Source: Areca catechu
Taxonomy: Eukaryota > Streptophyta > Magnoliopsida > Arecales > Arecaceae
DNA length: 64,000 bases
Reading direction: 5' to 3'
NCBI GenBank assembly: GCA_021397845.1
Contig: CM038053.1
Location: 87,667,157-87,731,156 of the forward strand
In this document: positions 23,637 through 34,070 of the stretch, one piece after another
Numbering within the stretch: position 1 is the stretch's first letter
Layout: every line of letters starts with the position of its first letter
The notes under the pieces: generated by a model
Told to the model about the DNA's origin: nothing
What the model saw: only the letters and a program-made list of their open reading frames with translations
Databases searched by the model: none
Translations under genes and position numbers: made by a program

Positions 23637-25090
23637 TGATGCGGGACTAATATGCATGCCATTTTTTTGTATGTTTTAAATGTTGAGTTAGGTGATTAAT
23701 TCCTGAATTTCAGATCAAGATTATTTGTAGAGAATTTTTTATGAATTTTTGAAGATTAGCATGCAGATTAGGACCTAGAAAAGTAGCAAAGAAGGACCGC
23801 TGGGGCAGAGAAGCCTCGGTTTGGGCAAGTTCTCCTACAATAAAACTACTGGAGGTAGAGGGGTGTACCTGACAACATTTGTGAAGATCGCAGTGAAGGG
23901 ATCTCTCGTTCCTCGATGGATGCGGCCTGGAAAACCGAGCCAAAGACCCGCGGATACCCGGCTTTCTACTCGGTGATCCGATTGAGGCTTGGCTGGAGTC
24001 GTTGGATTCGTAGGAACTTAGGGACCTGTAAACGACCTGTCAGGGGTTAGAAAACTCATAAAGGAACAAGAAAATAAAGGAAAAATAGCAAGGAAAGGCT
24101 TCTTTTGGAGTGGGCATCCAGGGATCTGAGAGGCTTGTTGGCAGCAGGAAGATGATTGCAGCACTTGGAAGAAAAACTCTCACAAACCCCTTTATGCACA
24201 CAGCAGGGTATCACACAACTCAATAGAAGAACTCAAGGTTCTTATTCATCAAAAAATTCTCTCTTCATACAAGAGGCTAGGGTCCCTTAAATAGACCCTT
24301 AACCTTGGGCTCCAAGTAAGGGCACATTAGTCTTTACATGAGAATCCTTTTCCCTCTCAAACCCTAGCTAGAAAATAAGGAAACATTAGGTATAAAAAAT
24401 CCCTAAAATTTCTCTTGACTTGGCCAACAGTCCAAGGACACCTAGGGGGGCGTGTTGGGCTTCTAAGAGCAGCAAGGGGCTGGCCCAAAGGGGCCCAGGT
24501 GCATGGGTTTGGGCATCTGGAAGCTGGGGTGGCCTGGTAGCCAGGTAGCAGGAATATTCCCTGGTATCTTGCTTCTTAAAGGCTTGGGCTTGGCACCTAG
24601 GCTAGATTTCTTTGGGCTAGGATGTAGATGGACCTCTAAAATCATGGATGCCTTGGTCTATAAATATATTTTGGCATCTGGAAGGAAATCTAGGCATCTG
24701 GAGGATATCTGCAAGGAATCAGGGTTTCTGATTTTCCTCCTGGGGTCTTCAAATCTTCAAGATGGGTTGGACTTGGGCTAAACTTCCATGTCTTCAATCT
24801 GGTTGGACTTGGTCTTTAGTTGTATGATGTGGTCTTGAGTCTTCAGTATGCTTGGATAGGACTCAAAAAAATAAAATTAGCTCAACATGAGCTCACCAGC
24901 ATTGGACTAAATTAGCTCAACATGAGCTGACTAGTACAGAACTGAAATAACAACTCAAAAACTCAAATAACAACTAAAATGGACTCAGATGAGCTAAGCC
25001 CTTATTACAGATGGACTCATAAATTATTGATCAATTTATAGAGGGTTGAAAAGCCTCTGTCTTATTCTGGTGCCTCAGGTGTCCCCACCA
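23637..25090 (-). mobile_element. LTR E: 5' LTR of the outer element
   Basis: Starts TGATGCGGGACTAATATG and ends GTGTCCCCACCA, pairing it with LTR A. It is followed by ACACT (25091-25095), the right-hand target duplication. A and E differ from each other at many sites, so the outer insertion is older than the inner array. Confidence 0.9.
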
Positions 25091-25112
25091 ACACTCGCTC
25101 CCAATGCAGAGT
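25091..25112 (+). mobile_element. Target duplication ACACT and Tat-like LTR segment 2 of 3
   Basis: 25091-25095 is the right copy of ACACT. 25096-25112 (CGCTCCCAATGCAGAGT) is the short piece of the Tat-like LTR left between two insertions. Its last five bases, AGAGT, face GGAGT at 26886-26890. Confidence 0.65.
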
Positions 25113-25439
25113 TGTTGACCCCATAAGTTATTTTGAAGATAACCAAACATTGGAGCATGCACATATATTTCTACCAACTCTTCAAGTGGTACAAGTTTTT
25201 GTAGGATGACTTATTTGTTTAAACTTCAACTCCTACATCTTTACTTCTTATTTTGAGTTGTGTTGTAATCTTATCTTGTATAGAAGAACCCAATGAAAAA
25301 GTTATGAAAAATCTATAAAATGGGTTACTTTTATGTGGTTGTGTGCCTTAAAATTTATTTTGAGTTGGTGTGCATGAAAAGTTTAAAAATAATGGTGAGA
25401 GTCTTCTTGAAGTTGAATTGTAAAAATCCTGAAGAAGTT

Positions 25440-25965
25440 TCTCGAGCCAACCCAGCATGAAGAAGAGCCGACTCCACCTCATGGCATGCATCAAGATTTC
25501 TGGTACACAGCAATCCGAGCCGACTCGAAGGTAATCAAGCCGACTCCAGTATATCCGAGTTGACTAGAATAAGTCCGAACTGATTCTTCCAGACTCCAGT
25601 TTTAGAAATTTTCTTAGAACAGCCAGGTGAGCCAACCCGAACCTCAAAGAGCAGACTTTGCTAGAACAAATTTCGAAGACCTGAGAAAGTGAGCTGACCC
25701 GAACTGCAATGAGCCGACTCTTCCAGAGTAAAGATTTCAGAACCTGAGAAGAAGAGCCGACTAAAGTTCAAGAGAGCGGACTCTTCGAGTTCATGATTTT
25801 CAAAGATGAAAGTTTGAGCCGACCCAAGCTATAAAGAGCCGACCCGTCCAGAGTGAAGTTTAGCACCCTGAGACAAAGAGCCAACTGCAGTGAAGAACTA
25901 GCAACTCAACCTATCAACTCGAAGGATCCGAGCCGACTCAAAGGAATCCGAGCCGACTCGAATAT
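25440..25965 (+). repeat. Dispersed GAGCCGACTC motif cluster in solo LTR
   Basis: More than ten copies of GAGCCGACTC or one-base variants (AGCCGACTCG, GAGCCGACCC, GAGCCAACCC), irregularly spaced. The Sirevirus LTRs at 28509 and 39381 carry a related cluster, GTGTCGACTCA. Confidence 0.75.
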
Positions 25966-26390
25966 CATCTTTAGGTACATAACGGCTAGTTTCAGAATTT
26001 TTTTTTGAATGCTAAAAAGTGTTCCAATAATCATATGTCACATTCCAATGGTCTACAACATCTTAAACTATCTCAGAGTGATGGAAGACCTTATATTTTA
26101 GGGTTTTGAACTTCCTTGAAAAAGTAATTAGTGAGTTCCTCAAAGTTTTGAAATCTTTATTGAATATCCTACCCACCAACAAGGAAAAGAGCATAAGAGC
26201 ATTCAAGTCAATCTTCAAGTCTTCACCAACACTGATCTGAAGCTTGAAGCAATTTGGAAAGAAGCCACTGAAGCAATTAAAGCTCATTCAAGTGCATCCA
26301 AGTGGACTTCTCTCAAGCTATACTAGTAACTATCTGACAACTAGAGTTTGTCATTATTATTGCATTTATTTTTCAATTCATTTATGAATT

Positions 26391-26605
26391 GTTTGGGTTA
26401 TTGGTGAGCCCGTTTGAAAAACCAAATAGGTTCTTGGTGAGCCTTTGATAAAACCAAGTATTGGATTCTTGGTGATCCTGGTAAAACCAAGTTAGGTTCT
26501 TGGTGATCCTATGAAAACCAAGTTGGGTTTCTTTGGTGATCTTGTTTAAAACCAAAGGGTGTTGGTTTTTCTTTGGTGATCCTATTAAAACCAAAGTATA
26601 GAGGT
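26391..26605 (+). repeat. Short tandem repeat (about 30-45 bp) in solo LTR
   Basis: Five or six units of the form GGTTCTTGGTGATCCT followed by a variable spacer and AAAACCAAGT. An analogous array (GTTAGTTGGTGAGCCT...GAAAACCAACT) sits at about 29550-29650 in the other Sirevirus LTR. Confidence 0.8.
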
Positions 26606-26885
26606 TTTGGATTGTGATCCTGTAAAACAATCCTACTATATTCGAGTATGAATATAGTAAAAATTTTAAGTGGTATCTTGGGTAGTGGACGTAGGGGCTG
26701 GGTTGCTCCGAACAACTATAAATTCTGTGTGTTTGTGTTCTGATTATTTGATCTTATTTAGCTTCTGTAAGTTATTATTTTGCCACAGCACCTAACACTT
26801 TATATGGGATTTTTATTTGCATATTATCTACTTAAATTTTTAAATTTCCAATTCATCCACCTCTTGGGTAGCCACCTGGGCAACA

Positions 26886-27605
26886 GGAGTCCTAGGTATG
26901 GAGTTCCTGCTAGAAAGTAGATGTTCAAATCATGCCTTAGCAAATTCCTAGCCACCCGTAGCCTTTTGCAAGCAGTGCCAGGCCTACCAGAGGTACGACA
27001 CGGGCAGCCCCAAGCCACGGCACTAGTGGCGTGCTACCACGCCCATGGTCGTATTGCCAACGGTCGCCCACCACCACGGCACGACACCTAGAGCCTCCCC
27101 AAGAGAGGGATCCAGCCAAAGCCCCAGGACCTGCAATGCCTGGGCGGTCCCTCTCGAAATAGAAGCACCCCTCCTATAAAGGGGGGAAGTGAAGGAAGAA
27201 GGGGTTTTTTTTCCTTTCAAAGGGGGCTTTCCTTTCCCTTCGGAGAGAGGGAAGAAGGTAGGAAAGGTAAAAACATGGGAGAAGGTTAAGGAGAGGTAAG
27301 TCCCCATCCCCCACTCTCGATCTCTACTCTTTCCATTTCCTTTACATTTCTATATCGAGTCACACCCTCCCAGCGGACGGGTCCCCCAAGCCCTATGCCA
27401 CGGAGGTCTCATCTGTTCCTCTTGATCATCCCACTGACTTGATCATCGGAGTGTCCTTATCGAAATCCCCGACTCGGGTCTCCCCTATCTTGCAGGAAGG
27501 AAGGGAGGGCACGCGGTACTGGCAGAGGAGGAACACCCCGGCATGATCAAGCTGCTAGCCACGGCGATCTTGGTGGCAACAACACCCATACAATCTAAGT
27601 GGTGA
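26886..27605 (+). mobile_element. Tat/Retand-like gypsy LTR, segment 3 of 3, with promoter
   Basis: GC-rich continuation of the LTR begun at 7268. A TATA box (CCTATAAAGG) lies at about 27173-27182. Downstream are a pyrimidine-rich stretch and CTTGATCATCGGAGTG near 27439-27454, then CTTGCAGGAAGGAAGG near 27490. No protein is encoded; the frames here are compositional. The right end, near CACCCATACA (about 27590), is uncertain. Confidence 0.55.
27175..27182 (+). promoter_or_regulatory. TATA box of Tat-like LTR
   Basis: TATAAAGG in a GC-rich setting about 150 bases into this segment, consistent with the U3/R promoter of a gypsy LTR. Confidence 0.55.
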
Positions 27606-27669
27606 TCAATTTGCTATTGTGGTAGTGCTTTAGTGAATGATTATCTATGTTATTTTTTATATATATACA

Positions 27670-28508
27670 TTTGATGACAGCATCTTATCTTTAAACGAGG
27701 TGAAAGCATCTTAGGATGTGCTTGGACTAGTGATGAGACGTTGGTTCCTTAGCTTGTGCAAAAACTCTAGTGTTATCACAATAAAGTAGCACTAGTTGTT
27801 GTATAGTAGGAACCACATCCAATTTGTGATGAATTTCTTCATCCACATAGCTTCCCTTGTGGCTTCACTTGCAGCTATGATTTTGCCTCAATGACTGAGT
27901 CAACTACAGTTTGCTGCCTTGTACTCTTCCTACTCAATGCACTACTATATAGGGTAAAGACATACCTTGATATGGATTTACTATCATCTGGATCTGATAA
28001 AAAACTAGAATCTATATACCCTTCTAGTTTCAACTCTGATCAACCATATATTAGAAAAATATCTTTAGTCCTTCTCAGGTACTTAAGAATATTTTTCATA
28101 GCTTTGCAATGATCCTTCCATGGTCAGCCTCGAACCTGCTTACTATGCTCAAGGCATACAACATTAGGCCTGGTATATAACATGGCAAATATAATTGATC
28201 CTATAGTCAAAGCATAAGGAATCAATCTCATTCTCTCTCTCTTCTGGTATTTTAGGAGACATCTTCTTGGAGAGATGTATGCCTTGACTCTTGAGCATGT
28301 AACCTTTCTTACTTCCCTTCATGTTGAATCTCTTCAACACTAAGTCAATGTACATAGATTGGGATAAGCCAAGCATCCTCTTAGGTCTATTTCTATAGAT
28401 CTTCATATGTAGTATATAGGATACCTCTCCTAAATCCTTCATGAAAAATTGCTTTGATAGCCAAGACTTGATCGATTACAACATTAGTATATCATTCCCA
28501 ATAATGAG
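27670..28508 (-). pseudogene. Ty1/copia RT C-terminus and RNase H fragment
   Basis: The minus strand encodes the end of copia RT (MKDLGEVSYILHMKI, then SQSMYIDLVLKRFNM) and the RNase H region. Recognisable pieces include RKSTRQQTVV near 27900 and SKHILRCFHL near 27690, in several frames. It is cut on the upstream side at 28508 by a Sirevirus LTR. No gag, integrase or LTR of this copy is visible. It is not the same lineage as the Sirevirus at 39-47 kb, since the RT sequences differ clearly. Confidence 0.8.
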
Positions 28509-29821
28509 TGTTGACTCCTATCTTGATTTTGATGAATAACAAAATACTTAAGTATGTTTGAGTACTAATTGTGTGTTAAAAGTGTGTTTATCATAATAAA
28601 GTACTGATCAAAGTTATAATATGTTTAAGAGTTCAAAATGCTTGTCCTTTTATTGAAGAAGTCACTTATATTGATCAATTTTCAAGTTATATGGACCTTG
28701 GAACATAAAAATGACTTTTAAAGACTTAAACTTTAAAATTGGATAAGTTTCAAAAATGTTTCATCCAAGTGTCGACTCATGAAAATGAAGTGTCAACTTA
28801 AGATGTCGACTCATAGAACCTTGAACTGATATGCAAAAAATATTATAGCCGGCACATTGAAGTGATGACTCTTGAATTACCAAGTGTCGACTCATGGTCA
28901 GCCAAGTGTCGACTCAAGGCTTGAGACCAAAAAGAATATAGAACTTACTGATTTTAGGAATTTGCTCAAGTATCGACTCACCAAAAGAAGTGTCGACTCA
29001 AGTATCGACTCACCAAAAGTAGTGTCGATGCACTAGTGCATTCTAAAGAGCTTCAAAAAAATTTTTTGAACTAGTATCGTTCAAGTATCGACTCAAGTAT
29101 CGACTCATGGACTTAAGTGTCGACACTTGTAGGTCTGACTAAACAGTAACGACTAGATTTTTAAAGTATAGAACTTCTCCAATTTATATTTAACAGTTAT
29201 TTTCTCCTCTCCAATGGCTATAAAAAGTCTTTTAAGGCTTAGAAAGGTATTTAAAGTCCACCAAGTATAAGAGGAAAGTAATGAACAATGATTTATTGAA
29301 GAACTAATTAAGCATTCAATAGTTATGAATGAAGTTAAGCCTTTAAGCATTCAAGTCTCAAAGAGAGTATTCAAGTCCATATTCTCAATCATTGATTGAG
29401 GCTTCAACAACTTAAAGATAAGCTTCTCAATAGCATTCAAGAGCTTTAGTGAGTTTATTTGCTTTTTGAGAAAGCTTATTGTATTTTTACTTTATACTTG
29501 AGTTATTCTTGTTGTTACTAGTTTCAAGAGGATTGAAACTAGTTTAGAGGTTAGTTGGTGAGCCTTGAGTGAAAACCAACTAGGTTAGTTGGTGAGCCTT
29601 GAGTGAAAACCAACTAGGTTAGTTGGTGAGCTTTATGTGAAAAACCAACTAGATTTTTAGTTAGCCTTGTGAAAACCAAGGTGTTTTGATTAGTTCATGG
29701 GGATACCAGGATCAGACACAGATCACTGGATCTCATATAGTTTATTGATTAGGGTTTTAGAACCTTAGTCATATGCAATAATTTTGTAAGCAAGTAAGAT
29801 CGAGTGTTGTAATATGTTGAG
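28509..29821 (+). mobile_element. Truncated Sirevirus LTR, plus orientation
   Basis: Starts TGTTGACTCCTATCTTG. Its first 560 bases align by eye with the minus-strand LTR at 39967-39381. It carries the GTGTCGACTCA motif cluster (about 28770-29130) and a tandem repeat of GTTAGTTGGTGAGCCT...AAAACCAACT (about 29550-29650). It is cut at 29821 by the gypsy 5' LTR, before any CAACA end appears. Confidence 0.8.
28770..29135 (+). repeat. GTGTCGACTCA motif cluster
   Basis: About a dozen copies of TGTCGACTCA or TATCGACTCA, irregularly spaced. The same cluster is at 39420-39700 (reverse orientation), and two or three copies lie at 43195-43250 between pol and ORF3 of the Sirevirus. Confidence 0.85.
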
Positions 29822-31108
29822 TGGTGGGGACACCAGAGGCACCAGAATAAGATAAAGGCTTTTAACCCTCTATGGATTGATCAATAATTTATGAGTTCAT
29901 CTATAATAAGGGCTTAGCCCATCTGAGTCCATTTTAGTTATTATTTAAGTCTTTTGAGTTCTGTACTAGTCAGCTCATGTTGAGCTAGTCAGTCCAATGT
30001 TAGTCAGCTCATGTTGAGCTAATTTTATTTTTTGAGTCCTGTCCAAGCATACTGAAGACTCAAGACCACATCATACAAGTGAAAACCAAGTCCAACTAGA
30101 TTGAAGACATGAAAGTTTAGCCGAAGTCCAACCCAGTTTGAAGACTTGAAGATCCCAAGGGGAGAAAATGAAAACAAGAACAAACCTGAAGCCCTAGACC
30201 AGCCGAAAGCAAACTGGGCCAGCCCAGGCCCAGGAAAGAATTAGGGTGCCATTTTTTATGGTGACCCTCCTATTGGTTGGCCACTTATGGTCACCCCCTT
30301 GGCCAACCAAGACAAGGAGAGGGAGAGCAATTTGTGTGGGATTTTCTACCTATGTTGCCTTATATTCCTAGTTAGGGTTTGAAAGGGAGGAGTCCTTTGT
30401 AAAGTCTAAAGTACCCTTACTTGGGGCCCAAGGTTAAGGGACTATTTAAGGGACCCTAGCCTCTTGTATGAAACTTGATTTTTGATATGAAATAAACCTT
30501 GAGTTTTTCTATTGCTTTGAGTGTTACCCTGCTGTGTGCATAAAAGGGTGTGGAGTTTTCTTCTTCCCGGTGCTGCAACCATTATCCTGCCGCCAGCCAA
30601 TCCTCTAGAGCCTTGGCCGCCCACTCCAAAATTCCTTTTCACTTGGTTGTTTTCCTTTATTTTCTTGATCTCCTTTGAGTTTTCTTACCCCTGATAGGTT
30701 GTTTGTAGGTCCCCGAGTTCCTACGAATCCAACGACTCCAGGCAAGCCTCAATCGGACCACCGAGCAGAAAGCCGGGTATCCGCGGGTCTTTGGCTCGAT
30801 TTTCCAGGACGCATCCATCAAGGAACGAGAGATCCCTTCACCGCGATCTTCACTGGGTGCTTCGGATGTTGTCAGGTACACCCCTCTACGTCCAGTCTTT
30901 ATATTGTAGGAGAACTTGCCTTAGCCGAGGCTTCTCAGCCCCGGCGATCCTTCTTTAGTACTTTTTTAGATTCTAATCTGCATGCTTGGATTCAAAAATT
31001 CATACAAAATTCTCTATAACTAATTTTGATCTAAAATTCGGGAATTAATCACCTAACCTCACATATAAAATATACAAAAAGAATTTCAGGCATATTAGTC
31101 CCGCATCA
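29822..31108 (+). mobile_element. 5' LTR of plus-strand non-autonomous gypsy element
   Basis: 1,287 bp from TGGTGGGGACACC to CCCGCATCA, the reverse complement type of LTRs A-E. TATA-like CTATTTAAGGG lies near 30442-30452 and AATAAACC near 30491. It is followed by TT and the PBS. Confidence 0.9.
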
Positions 31109-31110
31109 TT

Positions 31111-31122
31111 TGGTATCAGAGC
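31111..31122 (+). promoter_or_regulatory. Primer-binding site (initiator tRNA-Met)
   Basis: TGGTATCAGAGC, exact, two bases after the LTR end. Confidence 0.92.
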
Positions 31123-31999
31123 TTAGATTAGGGCTTGTTTTCTATAATTTTTCAGTCCATATATGTTCTGTTTTTTTTGTTATTCCTTCCTGTTCTAAAC
31201 TCCAAAAATTCTGAGATTTGTTTTGATAGATTTATCATAATTAAAATTAGTTTTTATAATTTTTACAGATTTTATTTTGGTCTGTGAATTTTTTGCAAGC
31301 CAAAACACAACCTAAAAATTTTTGGCTCTGTTTTTTTTTCAGCAAGACAAGTTTGGAAGTTTTAGGGTTTTGTTTAGCATCTTCTTGCATATCTTTTAAT
31401 TTTAGTATATTTCCTGCATATTAGGCCATGATTGAAAGTTTTATTTTGTTTATGAAAATACCAAAATATACAAAAAAAATTACATATTATCCAAAAATAC
31501 CAAAAAAAAAATATCTAAATCCTAATTTGCATCCTCATCTGCCTGCCATCATTGCATAATTTACTTTAAGGGCACTATCTTTATGCCAGATAAGGGAAGG
31601 AGGTCATTACCTTTTCTTAGCCCAAAACCATCACCTTTGCATCCTATCCCAAGCACAACTTAAAATTTATTAGACTTAATTTGCCCTAGTGGGCTAGGGA
31701 CACCAACTGGTCGGGTCAAGGCTAAGTGTCAGATTATTGTGTCAAGCTAACCTATGTGTGCTTTGTGCTCAGTGTCTAGAATGGTGGTTCAGGGATTCAA
31801 TCCCGAAGGACTTGTGTGCTCGTCCGCCTACCTGGCCAATCTCTGATTGGTGTCTAGGCTTGGCAATCAGGGACCTAACACTCCCCTTACACCTGCCTAG
31901 CTGAGTACAGGATTACTATAGGCTAGTTTGCCACCCTGATTGAGCATCTAGTTTGGACTCTAGGTCTAGTCAGCTGTAGTCGGTCTGATCGAGTCTTGC
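31123..31999 (+). promoter_or_regulatory. 5' leader with hairpin, plus-strand gypsy element
   Basis: AT-rich then mixed leader without genes. It holds GGGATTCAATCCC at 31792-31804 and the perfect hairpin CCAATC-TCT-GATTGG at 31836-31850, at the same place relative to the ORF start as in the array copies. Confidence 0.6.
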
Positions 32000-33427
32000 A
32001 TGAGCACTAGATCAGGGGTTTCATATCACCCACCTCCTTCACAAATGACTGAATCCATGGATCATCTTGATGCTAAAATTGATGCCCTTTGAGAGAGGTT
32101 AGTCCAATCCATCAATCGTAGACTTGATCAACTAGATGCCCGACGAGGAACCCTAGATAAAACCCATAGGACTCAGACTAGATTCAAACCTGAGCCACCT
32201 TTACCCAAATTTTATGAACCTAGAACCTATGTAACCAAAACCTATGAACATAGGTCCTATGCACCCACTTCCTATAAACCTAGTATACCCACAACCTATA
32301 GATCTTATGACTACAAATCCTATGACTCTAGAACCTATGAGCCCATAGCCCGTGAGCCCAGTAGACCCAAGACCCATAGAGCTGACCCAAAATCCTTTAA
32401 CTCCTGATCCTATAATCCCATGACCCATAGATTTGCGCCCTTGTCCTTTGAGCCCAGGGAGCCCATAACCCCTAGGTATTAGTCTAGTACTAGTCATGTT
32501 CCCCCTAGTCAACTTGAACCCCATAGGACTAGTACCCCCAAATCTGAACTCAGTAGTAAGCCACTACCCCTTAGTCAACCTGAACCTACTAGGATTAGTG
32601 CCCATACTCAGAAACTGGGACCTAGCCAATTTTTCACTAGTCGACCTTCCCCTACCATCCCTTTGATTGACAAGGCTTACATTAAAGCGGAAATATATGA
32701 AGCTGTCGTAAACTTTGGTGGATAGTATGTGGGAGAAGAGGAGACACCTTTAGTAGACCTCAAATTAGCTGACTTAGTAGATACCCAGGAAGAAACCAAC
32801 CCAGAGCTAGTTGACCTTGACCACATCCAACCCAAAACTGTAATGGAAGAACAAATAGAGGAAGAGAACTCTGATACTAGGATTTTACTTGAGAAAACAC
32901 TAGAAAAGGGTATAATTGTAGAGCCTATTCCTAAATTCCATGAACTAAAAGACTTTATTGAAGATTTGGCTTACTTAACGCATTGCCCTCAGGATGAATC
33001 CCTTCCTGCCATTCCTATTGAAGATCTCTTCCCAGAAATTGTCGACCCATCCTTCCATAGCATGGACCTTTTCTTGCCCAAAGATATACTGCAACCTCAT
33101 AAGGTTAGCCTCAATAGTCTAGGATTAGTCCCTGACATGCCTTCTTTTATCCTACTTTATCCAACTAACCCGGAATCTTTTTCTCCACCCTACCAGACTA
33201 ATTATGAACCCACTTCCTATTTCCTACCATTTCTTGAGTCTTCTCATGTGTCTAGAACTATTAGGTTACATTTTGTTGAGGTTACTAGGTTGCAAGGATC
33301 AATAGAGCCCATCCCATTTGCTACCAACTTTTGGCAGACCCTCTGGCACCTTTTAGGAGTTACTAGCAAATTTTCTTCTGCATGTCATCCATCAACCACG
33401 ACTCATGCCCCCATGCCCAAGTGGTAG
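32000..33427 (+). pseudogene. Long gag-like ORF of the non-autonomous family, plus-strand element
   Basis: One frame of 476 codons runs from ATG 32000 (MSTRSGVSYHPPPSQ) to 33427 with four stops: TGA 32090, TGA 32405, TAG 32480 and TAG 32723. Order: coiled-coil N-terminus with RLDQLDAR; Tyr-rich YEPRTY/YAPTSY repeats; Ser/Pro/Gln-rich region; acidic linker EEETPLVDLKLADL; a conserved block with DESLPAIPIEDLFPEI and LVPDMPSFILLYPTN; and an integrase scrap (FWQTLWHLLGV, then SACHPS). The 42-bp PRR repeats of the array copies are absent. The last 232 codons (32729-33427) are open, and they match the array ORF in sequence and length. Confidence 0.85.
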
Positions 33428-34070
33428 TTAAGACCTAATAAACCTCTTTAGTCAAGTCTATTAGGTGTTAGTTTGAGTCCTTTGCATCATCTTGTTAGGA
33501 GTCTGCATGTGCCCAGCATGTTCATCACCTGCACTAATTTTGAAACAACTAGCTAATTCTCGAAGATGGACCAAAGAATTTGATGTAGTGGATTCAATCT
33601 TGGTTAGGCTTAGGCCCAAAAGAAGCTTCATGCTCGTAGAGCCGGACCTTTTAATGTGATAGAGAAGGTTGGATCAAATGCATAGGTTTTAGATTTGCTT
33701 TCAGATTTGGGCATTAGTTCTACCTTCAATATTACAGACCTGGTTGAGTATAGGGAACCAACAGTGATACCCAGTGAGGCCTTTGGACCTATCCCCTCCT
33801 GTTATGAGTGACCCTAACCCAGAGTGTCCACTAACAAATTTGGTCTGAGAGAGTAGAATGGATCGAGCGTATCTTGGATGATCAAGCCATCATGACCCAG
33901 GGCCGTGGCTATCAACGATTCCTAGTCCAATGGCAAGGCCGGGCATAGTCGGACGATTCGTGGATTTCTCAAGAGGACTTTCAATTCCTCTACCCAGACC
34001 TTCTCAAGAGATATGTGAGCCAGTCTGATATTTACTCGACAGTGTCGAGTTCCTCCCATCACGGGAGAAT
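33428..34070 (+). pseudogene. Integrase C-terminus and chromodomain tail, plus-strand element
   Basis: Decayed frames around 33620-33790 show KKLHARRAGPF, LLSDLGISSTFNITD and LVEYREP, the integrase C-terminal GPF/Y-like module. The chromodomain part at about 33840-33990 is present with stops and a frameshift. A polypurine-like GGGAGAATTAG (34062-34072) overlaps the LTR start. Confidence 0.7.

Larger units (their letters stand above)
25113..26885 (+). mobile_element. Solo LTR of Sirevirus-like copia type
   Basis: It starts TGTTGACCCC and ends GGGCAACA, so the ends form a 5-bp inverted repeat (TGTTG/CAACA). AGAGT on the left and GGAGT on the right look like a target duplication with one change. 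It contains many copies of GAGCCGACTC-type motifs (about 25445-25965) and a short repeat of the form TTCTTGGTGATCCT...AAAACCAAG (about 26395-26600). The end block AATTCATCCACCTCTTGGG resembles the 3' end of Sirevirus LTRs. There is no internal region, so it is a solo LTR. Confidence 0.75.

Noticed and set aside
26824..27307. GC-rich frames that could suggest a host gene
   Set aside because: The segment has LTR promoter features (TATA box, pyrimidine-rich tract, CTTGATCATCGGAGTG block) and the frames match no domain.
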